8,908 bases of DNA, taken from an uncultured Prevotella sp. (GTDB taxonomy: Bacteria > Bacteroidota > Bacteroidia > Bacteroidales > Bacteroidaceae). Under the pieces are notes generated by a model that saw only the letters and a program-made list of their open reading frames with translations, was not told where the DNA came from and ran no database searches. This document shows, in pieces, positions 1 to 5,464 of the stretch (the first letter of the stretch is position 1; every line of letters begins with the position of its first letter). The DNA is taken from positions 1 to 8,908 of the forward strand of contig USAI01000091.1 of the NCBI GenBank assembly GCA_900552675.1. The letters run 5' to 3'. The position numbers and the translations under genes are program-made.

Positions 1-2
1 AA

Positions 3-16
3 GCCGCTTTAGCGGC
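3..16. other. Small GC-rich hairpin at the window edge
   Basis: GCCGCT at 3-8 pairs with AGCGGC at 11-16 around a two-base centre. It could be the stem of a terminator belonging to a gene left of the window, but the flank that would show a T tract is missing. A G-rich stretch (18-28) and GGGCTTTTGGGCC (40-52) follow. Nothing else is recognisable before the promoter region. Confidence 0.25.
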
Positions 17-92
17 GCGGGGGTGGGGCTGTAGGTTGTTGGGCTTTTGGGCCTTTACATTTTCTTAACAAAGAAATATTTTTTTGGTAATG

Positions 93-119
93 TTTGTTCC
101 ACATACCACAGTATCTTTG
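93..119 (+). promoter_or_regulatory. Candidate Bacteroidota-type promoter for the left unit
   Basis: TATCTTTG at 112-119 is an exact match to the Bacteroidota -7 consensus TAnnTTTG. The nearest TTTG that could serve as a -33 box is at 93-96, only 15 nt upstream instead of about 20, so that half is weak. Transcription would begin near 125, giving a leader of roughly 110 nt before the ATG at 233. The position just upstream of the two + strand genes supports the call. Confidence 0.5.
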
Positions 120-143
120 CACCCGAAATCAGGAAAGAGAAAC

Positions 144-166
144 CGTCATGACGTTACTCACCGTGA
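144..166 (+). promoter_or_regulatory. Two adjacent dyads in the leader
   Basis: CGTCATGACG (144-153) is a perfect 10-bp palindrome. TCACCGTGA (158-166) is a second dyad with 4-bp arms around one central base. Both fall about 20-40 nt after the predicted transcription start, where a dimeric regulator could bind or the RNA could fold. The palindrome contains the ATG of a short reading frame that overlaps the next gene. The sequence symmetry is visible; a regulatory role is inferred. Confidence 0.35.
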
Positions 167-232
167 AATGCACAAATAAAAAAAACATGAAATCAGTAAA
201 AAGTAAAGAAAACCTATTAAAAAAAAGAAACA

Positions 233-829
233 ATGGACAACAAAACAAACTACTTAGAATTGCTTGACAATAATCGTCAACAATTCACACAGTATAACGC
301 TGCCGACTTTAAAGCCGACACGAAACATGCTGAGGAAAGTTGCTTCGAGGCTCTGAGAAAAAGAACGGTGCGACGCGAACGAAAACTAATGCCCACGCCG
401 CTGCGAAGAACCATCAGGCAACGCGTAACAAACAAACTGATCGTGGAAGGGAAACAACGACTCATTGCCGACACCATGCGACTGATGCAGTATGAACCCT
501 CTGACCGACTGGTATGGATAGGATCGTCGACCGACCTCATGGAGATGGCACGACTGACGTATCTGGCTAACGTGGTGCGACGACCCGACGGGCATCCGCA
601 AACGCTAAGATACATCGTGCTGCGTCTGTGCCGAAGCCTAAACATGCCCATCGACGACAACCCCAAAACCTTCTACCGACTGTCGTACAAGGCCGTGGGA
701 CGCAAAGGCACCTTCATGCCCACCATGCTCTGGCGCTACTGCTGGCGACTGTATCACCTGAACATGCCGTATCCGCTGATAACGCAAGTGCTGCAGCTGG
801 AGAAGAAGGAAGAGAAAAGGGAAAAGTGA
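233..829 (+). CDS. Basic protein with an RteC-like C-terminal half
   Basis: This 198-aa protein has no assigned function. It is strongly basic and rich in Arg, with a helical charged N-terminal half (residues 35-75). From about residue 93 it reads LVWIGSSTDLMEMA, then DNPKTFYRL (142-150) and RKGTFMPTML (157-166). This order (Trp-x-Gly/Ala-Ser-x-Thr-Asp-Leu, then a TFYR-type segment and a terminal helix) recalls the C-terminal domain of RteC, the DNA-binding regulator of Bacteroides conjugative transposon excision. The match is from memory and RteC itself is longer. No signal peptide or membrane segment is seen. The ATG at 233 follows an A-rich stretch typical of Bacteroidota starts. The last residues (EKKEEKREK) and the TGA stop come from an intergenic repeat module, so the C-terminus is probably not conserved. 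A DNA-binding regulator of the adjacent smalltalk gene is possible but inferred. Confidence 0.8.
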   Translation: MDNKTNYLELLDNNRQQFTQYNAADFKADTKHAEESCFEALRKRTVRRERKLMPTPLRRTIRQRVTNKLIVEGKQRLIADTMRLMQYEPSDRLVWIGSSTDLMEMARLTYLANVVRRPDGHPQTLRYIVLRLCRSLNMPIDDNPKTFYRLSYKAVGRKGTFMPTMLWRYCWRLYHLNMPYPLITQVLQLEKKEEKREK

Positions 830-908
830 AAAGTGAAAAATCTATAGGACCTATAAGACCTATAAGCCCAAGCCCTATAAGCCCCATAAGCCCTATAAGC
901 CCCCCCCC
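803..908 (+). repeat. Intergenic repeat module A (AAGTGAAA plus TATAAGCC units)
   Basis: The module begins inside the end of the preceding gene. It has an A/G-rich part with tandem AAAAGTG (822-835), then about six imperfect units based on CCTATAAGCC (843-899), and ends in a run of nine C (900-908). Bases 820-841 are identical over 22 nt to the reverse complement of 5576-5597. Both copies have the same orientation relative to the genes around them: just after a stop codon and before the next start. The family is interspersed and not tied to one gene. Confidence 0.8.
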
Positions 909-944
909 AATCAAAAAAAACATTAACCTTAAAAAATAAATATC

Positions 945-1097
945 ATGAGCAAAATTAACATCAATGTGTGGCAGGTAATCGTGAAGGTTATCATCGCCGT
1001 GGCCACCACCATCCTCGGAGCTATTGGCATTGGCAATGGCGACGACAACGGCGACACGCCTTCGGGCGACAACGCGGGACAATCGCGGCCCGCCTAA
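945..1097 (+). CDS. Smalltalk-family micro-protein, 50 aa
   Basis: A 50-aa reading frame starts at the ATG at 945 after an A-rich leader and ends at TAA 1097. Residues 1-10 are MSKININVWQ. A hydrophobic helix follows (about 11-30, VIVKVIIAVATTILGAIGIG), then a Gly/Asp-rich polar tail (31-50). A short N-terminus with one Trp, a Val/Ile/Ala helix and a Gly-rich end is the pattern of the smalltalk proteins, tiny hydrophobic peptides of Bacteroides and Prevotella. As I remember them, these lie near HU-like DNA-binding and N-acetylmuramoyl-alanine amidase genes; neither is in this window. Family members I recall are usually 30-35 aa, so the polar tail is an extension. Function is unknown; membrane insertion or signalling is speculation. 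A perfect terminator 25 nt downstream, facing the same way, supports a real transcript. Confidence 0.72.
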   Translation: MSKININVWQVIVKVIIAVATTILGAIGIGNGDDNGDTPSGDNAGQSRPA

Positions 1098-1122
1098 CGA
1101 ACACTACATCGTTTAAAACATT

Positions 1123-1161
1123 AAAGGTCTTGACGCAGTGCACACGTCAAGACCTTTTTTT
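1123..1161 (+). terminator. Strong intrinsic terminator after the smalltalk gene
   Basis: AAAGGTCTTGACG (1123-1135) is perfectly complementary to CGTCAAGACCTTT (1145-1157), a 13-bp stem with a 9-nt loop, followed by more T to 1161. This is the clearest terminator in the window and closes the + strand unit. On the opposite strand the stem is followed only by TTTAATG, so it is probably much weaker for the convergent comM transcript. Confidence 0.92.
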
Positions 1162-1200
1162 GTTGCTATTTTTTTATGGGGCCGTTTTTTGGTTGCTGGA

Positions 1201-1285
1201 GGACGGGGCACGGAGACCACCGTCCTACTATGATTTGCCTCGCCCATCACATGAATTCTTCACTTAACCACGCCACCGTCCTACT
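1201..1285. repeat. Short direct repeat and hairpin between convergent genes
   Basis: CCACCGTCCTACT occurs at 1217-1229 and again at 1273-1285, 56 nt apart. GGACGG (1201-1206) can also pair with CCGTCC (1220-1225). This lies just downstream of the comM stop on the - strand, where a terminator would be expected, but no T tract follows the stem on either strand. Its role is unknown. Confidence 0.4.
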
Positions 1286-1291
1286 TGGATA

Positions 1292-2839
1292 TTACATCAA
1301 TCTATCAGCCCAATCGCCGCGGTCGAGGGTGCGGTAGCCGATGGCCTCGGCCAGATGCGAGGTGAGAATGTTGGGTTCGTTATCGAGGTCGGCAATGGTG
1401 CGGGCCACCTTTAAGATGCGACTGTAGGCGCGAGCCGACAGGCTGAGCGAAGCCATGGCCTGGCGCAAGAGCTCCATGCCCTGGGCGTCGGGCTCGGCAT
1501 ACTGGTGTATCATGCGCTCGGTCATCTGTGCGTTGCAGTGCACGCCCTTGCAGTGGGCAAAGCGCTGCTCTTGAAGGTGTCGGGCCGCTATCACCCGTTC
1601 ACGAATAACGGCGCTGGGCTCGCCCGCTGGTGCGCTCGACAGTTGGCTGAAAGGCACAGGCTGAATATCGCACTGAATATCAATACGGTCGAGCAGAGGC
1701 CCTGATATACGGTTCATATACCGCTGACGCTGCCCAGGAGTGCATACACAGCGGTGTGTGAGGTCGCCGTAATAGCCACAGGGGCAAGGGTTCATAGAAG
1801 CCACAAACATGAAAGAGCAAGGAAAGTCGACACTATATTTTGCTCGTGAGATGGTGATGATGCGGTCTTCTAAAGGCTGACGCAGCATCTCGAGCGTGGT
1901 TTTACTAAATTCGGGCAGCTCGTCGGCAAAGAGCACACCGTTGTGCGCCAACGATATTTCGCCAGGCTGCGGATTGGCGCCGCCACCCACCAGTGCCACC
2001 TCAGAGATGGTGTGGTGCGGAGCGCGGAAGGGACGTTGCGAGATGAGCGAGGTGCCACGTTGCAGTTTTCCCGCCACGCTGTGTATCTGCGTGGTTTCGA
2101 GACTTTCGGCCAGCGATAGCGGTGGCAGGATAGAGGGCAAACGCTTGGCCATCATCGACTTGCCCGATCCTGGCGGACCCACCATAATAAGGTTGTGTCC
2201 ACCCGCCGCCGCCACCTCAAGGGCACGTTTCACGTTTTGCTGGCCACGCACATCGGCAAAGTCGAGGTCGAAACTATATTGTTGTTCGTAAAACTCGCGG
2301 CGCGTGTCGATGACGGTGGGCGCAAAACTTTCTTTGCCCGTAAGAAAGGCCACCACCTGACTGATTGAGCGCATGCCATACACCTCGAGGTTGTTTACCA
2401 CGGCCGCCTCGCGCACATTTTGTTCTGGCACAATGAGGCCCTTAAAATGCTCGGCACGGGCACGTATGGCAATGGGCAGCGCGCCTTTCACAGGCTGCAA
2501 GGTGCCGTCGAGGCTCAGTTCGCCCACCATCATATAGCGGTCTATTTGCGGGCAAGCAATGGCACCATCGGCCGCTAACAGTGCAATGGCCAATGGCAAG
2601 TCGAAGCTCGACCCCTCTTTGCGCAAATCGGCAGGCGCCAGGTTTACGGTGATGTCGGCGTGCGGAAACTTAAACCCATTATTTTGCAGCGCTGCAGCAA
2701 TGCGGTCGCGTCCTTCGCGCACAGCAGCATCGCCCAGTCCCGTAAGACGATAAAAGATGCCTGGCACAAGGTTTACCTCCAACGTTACAGTGGTAACGTC
2801 GAGGCCATTGACAGCTGCCGAATAAGTTTTAACTAACAA
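1292..2839 (-). CDS. comM: YifB/ComM family Mg-chelatase-like AAA+ ATPase
   Basis: The 515-aa protein is full length for the family. Residues 1-170 carry the Lon-protease-like domain (NLAPADLRKEGSSFDLPLAIALL at 66-88, MVGELSLDG at 104-112). The Mg-chelatase-type AAA+ domain follows, with Walker A GPPGSGKS (221-228), FRAPHHTIS (271-279), Walker B GVLFADELPEF (301-311), a Cys cluster (NPCPCGYYGD 350-359 and CVC 364-366) and GPLLDRID (380-387). The C-terminal Mg-chelatase helical domain contains SARAYSRILKVARTIADL (468-485). In Vibrio cholerae ComM is a hexameric helicase that drives branch migration of DNA taken up during transformation; the gene is widespread in non-competent bacteria too, so a general recombination role is likely here. 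The start is TTG at 2837-2839, giving MLVKTYSAAVNG, which fits the N-terminus of Bacteroidetes homologues; no in-frame ATG lies between it and the upstream stop. It is the last gene of the DUF4254 and glycosyltransferase group, though the inverted repeat before it may separate the transcripts. Confidence 0.96.
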   Translation of the reverse strand: MLVKTYSAAVNGLDVTTVTLEVNLVPGIFYRLTGLGDAAVREGRDRIAAALQNNGFKFPHADITVNLAPADLRKEGSSFDLPLAIALLAADGAIACPQIDRYMMVGELSLDGTLQPVKGALPIAIRARAEHFKGLIVPEQNVREAAVVNNLEVYGMRSISQVVAFLTGKESFAPTVIDTRREFYEQQYSFDLDFADVRGQQNVKRALEVAAAGGHNLIMVGPPGSGKSMMAKRLPSILPPLSLAESLETTQIHSVAGKLQRGTSLISQRPFRAPHHTISEVALVGGGANPQPGEISLAHNGVLFADELPEFSKTTLEMLRQPLEDRIITISRAKYSVDFPCSFMFVASMNPCPCGYYGDLTHRCVCTPGQRQRYMNRISGPLLDRIDIQCDIQPVPFSQLSSAPAGEPSAVIRERVIAARHLQEQRFAHCKGVHCNAQMTERMIHQYAEPDAQGMELLRQAMASLSLSARAYSRILKVARTIADLDNEPNILTSHLAEAIGYRTLDRGDWADRLM

Positions 2840-2856
2840 AATAGAAGCATTTTTTT

Positions 2857-2953
2857 AATTCATAATTCACAATTCATAATGCATAATGAATTGCCAAAGG
2901 CGAAGCCCATTATGCATTATGAATTATGAATTAGTAATTGTGAATTATGAATT
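2857..2953. repeat. AT-rich interspersed inverted repeat (AATTCATAATTC type)
   Basis: Two nested perfect inverted repeats are present. AATTCATAATTCACAATT (2857-2874) matches the reverse complement of 2936-2953, and AATTCATAATGCATAATG (2871-2888) matches that of 2908-2925, with a 10-nt offset (2926-2935) on the right. The loop contains GCC-AAA-GGC (2893-2901). ATGAATT/AATTCAT units of this kind are common interspersed repeats in Bacteroidota genomes. No T tract follows on either strand, so it is not a classical terminator, although such a hairpin could slow polymerase or protect RNA 3' ends. It encodes the last residues of the upstream glycosyltransferase. Confidence 0.9.
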
Positions 2954-3996
2954 ACATTTAAAGTTTTCTCTACCACCTGTTGTGGAAGAATGTTGTTCAT
3001 GCAAGGATAGTTGCCCTGTGTGCAAGGCTTGTTGCCATAGATAGAGCAGGGACGGCACGGCAGGTCAACCTGCACAGCATTGTCGATGCTTTGGTTCCAG
3101 CCCATGAAGCCCGCATAAGGGTGTGTGGCGCCCCAAATGCTTACCACCTTGGTGCCCACGAGCGATGCCAGGTGCATATTGGCGCTGTCCATGCTGATCA
3201 TGACGTCGAGACGGCTCATCAGCACCAGTTCGCCATGCAGACCGCCCATAACGGCCGACGCGTTTGTGCAGGTGGGGTATCGCTGCTGCCACTGTTCAAA
3301 CACGGCTTGTTCGTCTTTTCCGCCTCCGAAGAGGAAGATGCGGCACTGTGGCATTTGCTGTGTGAGCAGGTTGATCACCTGTTCCATCTTTTCAACCGGA
3401 TACACCTTGCCTTGATGTGCGGCAAAGGGTGCTATGCCTATCCACTTTTGCCCCTCGGGCCTATCGCCAATGAGGTGTGCAACGGTGGCAAAGAGGCTGC
3501 CATCGTTGTCAGAGAAAATAGAGGTAAACTGTGGGGTGATGGGGTAGCCCAACTCGGCCAGCACATCGGCATAAGCTTCAAACGATGTGGGTATGGGCTG
3601 TAAGCGCTTCTTGCTGCCTTGCGCCGTTAATGCTCGGCGCTCGGCACGGTGCTTATTGATGTGTGCCACGCGGAAACGAGCAATGTTAAAGCGCATGCGC
3701 AGATAACTTGATCGCAGGATAGCGTGGAAGTCGGCAATGGCCGTAAAGTTTTTAGCTATCAAGCGCCGATAAAGAGCGTTGAGCCCTTTAATGCCATGGT
3801 ATTCGCCCTTCAGGTCGGCGCCCATAAAGCCTACGTTGGGAGCCAATCCTTCGAAAAACACGCGGGCAAAGGGCCTACTGAGCACGGTGATGCGTAGCGC
3901 TGGATACTGGTGTGCCAATGCGCTGACCACGGGCACCGTCATGGCCACGTCGCCCATTGCCGAGAAGCGTATGATGAGGATATGATCAGTCTTCAA
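2917..3996 (-). CDS. Glycosyltransferase family 9 (heptosyltransferase-like)
   Basis: This 359-aa protein matches the GT9 family that transfers heptose or a similar sugar to the lipopolysaccharide core at the inner face of the membrane. The N-terminal signature is HILIIRFSAMGDVAMTVPVV (5-24). The C-terminal Rossmann half has KWIGIAPFAAHQGKVYP (184-200), a donor-site loop FLFGGGKDEQ (221-230), ISMDSANMHLASLVGTK (267-283) and SIWGATHPYAGF (287-298). A Cys-rich end (C314, C317, C325, C332) is, as I recall, usual for Bacteroidetes members. The start is TTG at 3994-3996: the next ATG is inside the nucleotide-binding signature and no ATG lies upstream before the DUF4254 stop. That stop is 22 nt away, so the two genes are probably co-transcribed and co-functional. 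The last 11 residues (IHNSQLLIHNS) are encoded by an intergenic repeat and are probably not functional. The sugar substrate cannot be told from sequence. Confidence 0.93.
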   Translation of the reverse strand: MKTDHILIIRFSAMGDVAMTVPVVSALAHQYPALRITVLSRPFARVFFEGLAPNVGFMGADLKGEYHGIKGLNALYRRLIAKNFTAIADFHAILRSSYLRMRFNIARFRVAHINKHRAERRALTAQGSKKRLQPIPTSFEAYADVLAELGYPITPQFTSIFSDNDGSLFATVAHLIGDRPEGQKWIGIAPFAAHQGKVYPVEKMEQVINLLTQQMPQCRIFLFGGGKDEQAVFEQWQQRYPTCTNASAVMGGLHGELVLMSRLDVMISMDSANMHLASLVGTKVVSIWGATHPYAGFMGWNQSIDNAVQVDLPCRPCSIYGNKPCTQGNYPCMNNILPQQVVEKTLNVIHNSQLLIHNS

Positions 3997-4018
3997 CGTT
4001 GTTGTGGTTATCGTATGA

Positions 4019-4621
4019 TTATTTTTTGTACAGCACAGGGTTTGTAGATGGGTCGTTATACATCTTCATCTGTTTGTACACCTTCATATATTTGCGTCCT
4101 TCAGCGATGTCTTCCAGCAGCTGGTCGATAGCTGTTGAGAGGTCGCGCTGCTGCTCTTCAAGCACGTTCAGCTTCTCCTGGCACTTAGCGATGTGCTCGG
4201 GTGTGGCATCGGTGCGTTCTACCTGCTCGCGCATATGATAAATTTTCAGTGCGAGGATAGAGAGGCGGTCGACAGCCCATGCGGGGCTCTCGGTGTTGAT
4301 GCGTGCATCGGGCAACACGTTTACGCTGCTATACTTCTGGCGGAAGTAGGCATCAATCTGCTCAACCAGGTCGGTACGATCTTGGTTGCTACGGTCGATG
4401 CGGCGTTTCAGCGACAGGGCCTCTATGGGGTCGATATGTGGGTCGCGAATGATGTCTTCAAAGTGCCATTGCACGGTGTCGATCCAGCATTTCAGGTAGA
4501 GACGGTTTTCTATTTCGTCGCTCTTATACGGATTGTTGATAGGCGTTTCAATATCGTCGGTGATATGATAATCGCGAATGGCCTGATTAAAAACCTTGTT
4601 GCAGAGTTCTGTGAATGACAT
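4019..4621 (-). CDS. DUF4254 domain-containing protein
   Basis: This 200-aa soluble protein matches the Bacteroidetes DUF4254 family over its whole length. The N-terminus MSFTELCNKVFNQAIRDYH, the NPYKSDEIENRLYLKCWID segment (30-48) and DTVQWHFEDIIRDPHIDP (48-65) are characteristic. SLKRRIDRSNQDRTDLVE (70-87) follows, then a long coiled-coil-prone region (about 130-180). No signal peptide or membrane helix is seen. The family has no known function but is repeatedly found beside GT9 glycosyltransferases, as here. The gene is first behind a consensus promoter at 4674-4705, with a leader of about 46 nt. A role in lipopolysaccharide or glycan assembly, perhaps as a partner of the glycosyltransferase, is inferred from neighbourhood only. 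Confidence 0.9.
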   Translation of the reverse strand: MSFTELCNKVFNQAIRDYHITDDIETPINNPYKSDEIENRLYLKCWIDTVQWHFEDIIRDPHIDPIEALSLKRRIDRSNQDRTDLVEQIDAYFRQKYSSVNVLPDARINTESPAWAVDRLSILALKIYHMREQVERTDATPEHIAKCQEKLNVLEEQQRDLSTAIDQLLEDIAEGRKYMKVYKQMKMYNDPSTNPVLYKK

Positions 4622-4673
4622 TTAAGTTAGTTTTTTGGGTGAAAAAATAAAATCTTTCTTATGGGGTGTTTTA

Positions 4674-4705
4674 CAAAAGTAGCGAAAAAGTGTCACACAA
4701 CCAAA
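4674..4705 (-). promoter_or_regulatory. Consensus Bacteroidota promoter for the DUF4254 unit
   Basis: On the - strand TTTG (complement of 4702-4705) is followed after exactly 20 nt by TACTTTTG (complement of 4674-4681), a full match to the -33 TTTG / -7 TAnnTTTG consensus at the expected spacing. Transcription would start near 4667, about 46 nt before the ATG at 4621. The -33 box lies inside one arm of the inverted repeat at 4694-4753. Confidence 0.75.
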
Positions 4706-4753
4706 CGTTAGGCTGTGTTTTTTGCTTTTTTCTTCCTAACGTTAGGTTGTGTG
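4694..4753 (-). terminator. 19-bp inverted repeat, likely terminator of upp
   Basis: CCTAACGTTAGGTTGTGTG (4735-4753) is the inverted copy of 4694-4712 with 18 of 19 positions matching; the loop is 22 nt and A/T-rich. It starts 23 nt after the upp stop. On the - strand the stem is followed by ACAC and five T (4689-4685), so it may be a rho-independent terminator, though the T run is set back 4 nt. Each arm is also palindromic or nearly so (CCTAACGTTAGG at 4735-4746), so it could equally be a protein-binding operator for the promoter that overlaps it. Confidence 0.6.
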
Positions 4754-4776
4754 CGCACAACAAAGTGGTGAGGGTG

Positions 4777-5433
4777 TTACAGTTTGGTGCCGTAGCACAG
4801 GTCGCCGGCATCGCCAAATCCGGGCACGATATATTTGTGCTCGTTCAGTCCGGGGTCGATGGCCGCTGCCCAGATGGTAGTGTTCTCGGGGAAGGTGCGC
4901 TTGATGTGCTCGATGCCCTCGGGAGCAGCTATCACGCAAGCCACGTGCACATGTTTGGGCATGCCTTTCGAGGTGAGAGCCTTGAAGCCCATCTCCATTG
5001 ATCCGCCAGTGGCCAGCATGGGGTCGGCCAGGATGAGGGTTTTGCCTTCGATGTCGGGTGTGGCAAGATATTCAACATGTATGCCCACGTTGGTGTGGCT
5101 ATCGTCGGTATATTCGCGGAAGGCGCTGACGAAGCCGTTGCCAGCATGGTCGAATATTTTTAAGAATCCAGAATGGAAGGGCAAGCCAGCGCGGAAGATG
5201 GTGGCCAGCACGATGTTGTCGGTGGGCACGCTGACAGTGGCTACACCCAGCGGTGTGGTTACCTGCTTTGTTTCATAGTGCAGCGTTTTGCTTATCTCAA
5301 AAGCTTCACACTCGCCTATGCGCTCAATGTTGTTACGGAAGAGGAGTCGGTTCTTCTGATAGTCGACGTCACGCATCTCAGCCAGATACTGGTTGATGAT
5401 GGTGTTTTGCTCTGCGAAATTGATGATCTTCAT
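4777..5433 (-). CDS. upp: Uracil phosphoribosyltransferase
   Basis: This 218-aa cytosolic enzyme converts uracil and PRPP to UMP in pyrimidine salvage. The type I phosphoribosyltransferase PRPP loop LILADPMLATGGSM is at 133-146, with the Asp and the Ala-Thr-Gly-Gly turn intact. ATIFRAGLPFHSGF (77-90) and the C-terminal uracil-binding stretch YIVPGFGDAGDLCYGTK (201-217) are also present. Length is slightly above the roughly 208 aa of the E. coli enzyme. The ATG at 5433 follows an A-rich leader and gives the typical short N-terminus. A 182-nt gap containing repeat module B separates it from the ABC exporter upstream, so it may be read from that unit or from its own promoter. An inverted repeat follows 23 nt after the stop. 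Confidence 0.97.
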   Translation of the reverse strand: MKIINFAEQNTIINQYLAEMRDVDYQKNRLLFRNNIERIGECEAFEISKTLHYETKQVTTPLGVATVSVPTDNIVLATIFRAGLPFHSGFLKIFDHAGNGFVSAFREYTDDSHTNVGIHVEYLATPDIEGKTLILADPMLATGGSMEMGFKALTSKGMPKHVHVACVIAAPEGIEHIKRTFPENTTIWAAAIDPGLNEHKYIVPGFGDAGDLCYGTKL

Positions 5434-5464
5434 TTTTATCTTTTTTCTTTAGGTTTTATTTTTT

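Noticed and set aside
840..908. CRISPR-like array of CCTATAAGCC units
   Set aside because: Units are only 9-10 nt, imperfect and without spacers; no cas genes in the window. This is a low-complexity intergenic repeat.
628..939. 103-aa + strand frame overlapping the RteC-like gene and repeat module A
   Set aside because: Its second half is a translation of the CCTATAAGCC units (repeated Pro-Ile-Ser), and it overlaps a better-supported gene in another frame.
714..1082. 122-aa - strand frame across the smalltalk gene and module A
   Set aside because: The Gly-Leu-Ile repeats come from the intergenic repeat read backwards; no family resemblance, and it opposes both + strand genes.
968..1267. 99-aa + strand frame over the smalltalk gene
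   Set aside because: It runs through the 13-bp terminator stem and into the repeat-bearing gap; the frame starting at 945 has the right composition and ends just before the terminator.
1896..2291. 131-aa + strand frame opposite comM
   Set aside because: Shadow of the AAA+ domain; high Ser/Cys/Arg composition typical of antisense reading.
2857..2953. Intrinsic terminator of the glycosyltransferase gene
   Set aside because: The stem is strong but AT-rich, and no T run follows on the - strand (the sequence continues AATTAAAAAAATG), so it was called an interspersed repeat.
2857..2953. Miniature transposable element (MITE) with target-site duplication
   Set aside because: Simple ATGAATT units explain the arms, and no flanking duplication could be identified with confidence.
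4750..4759. TGTGCGCACA palindrome beside the upp terminator as an independent operator
   Set aside because: A 10-bp palindrome adjoining a larger inverted repeat is not enough to claim a separate site.
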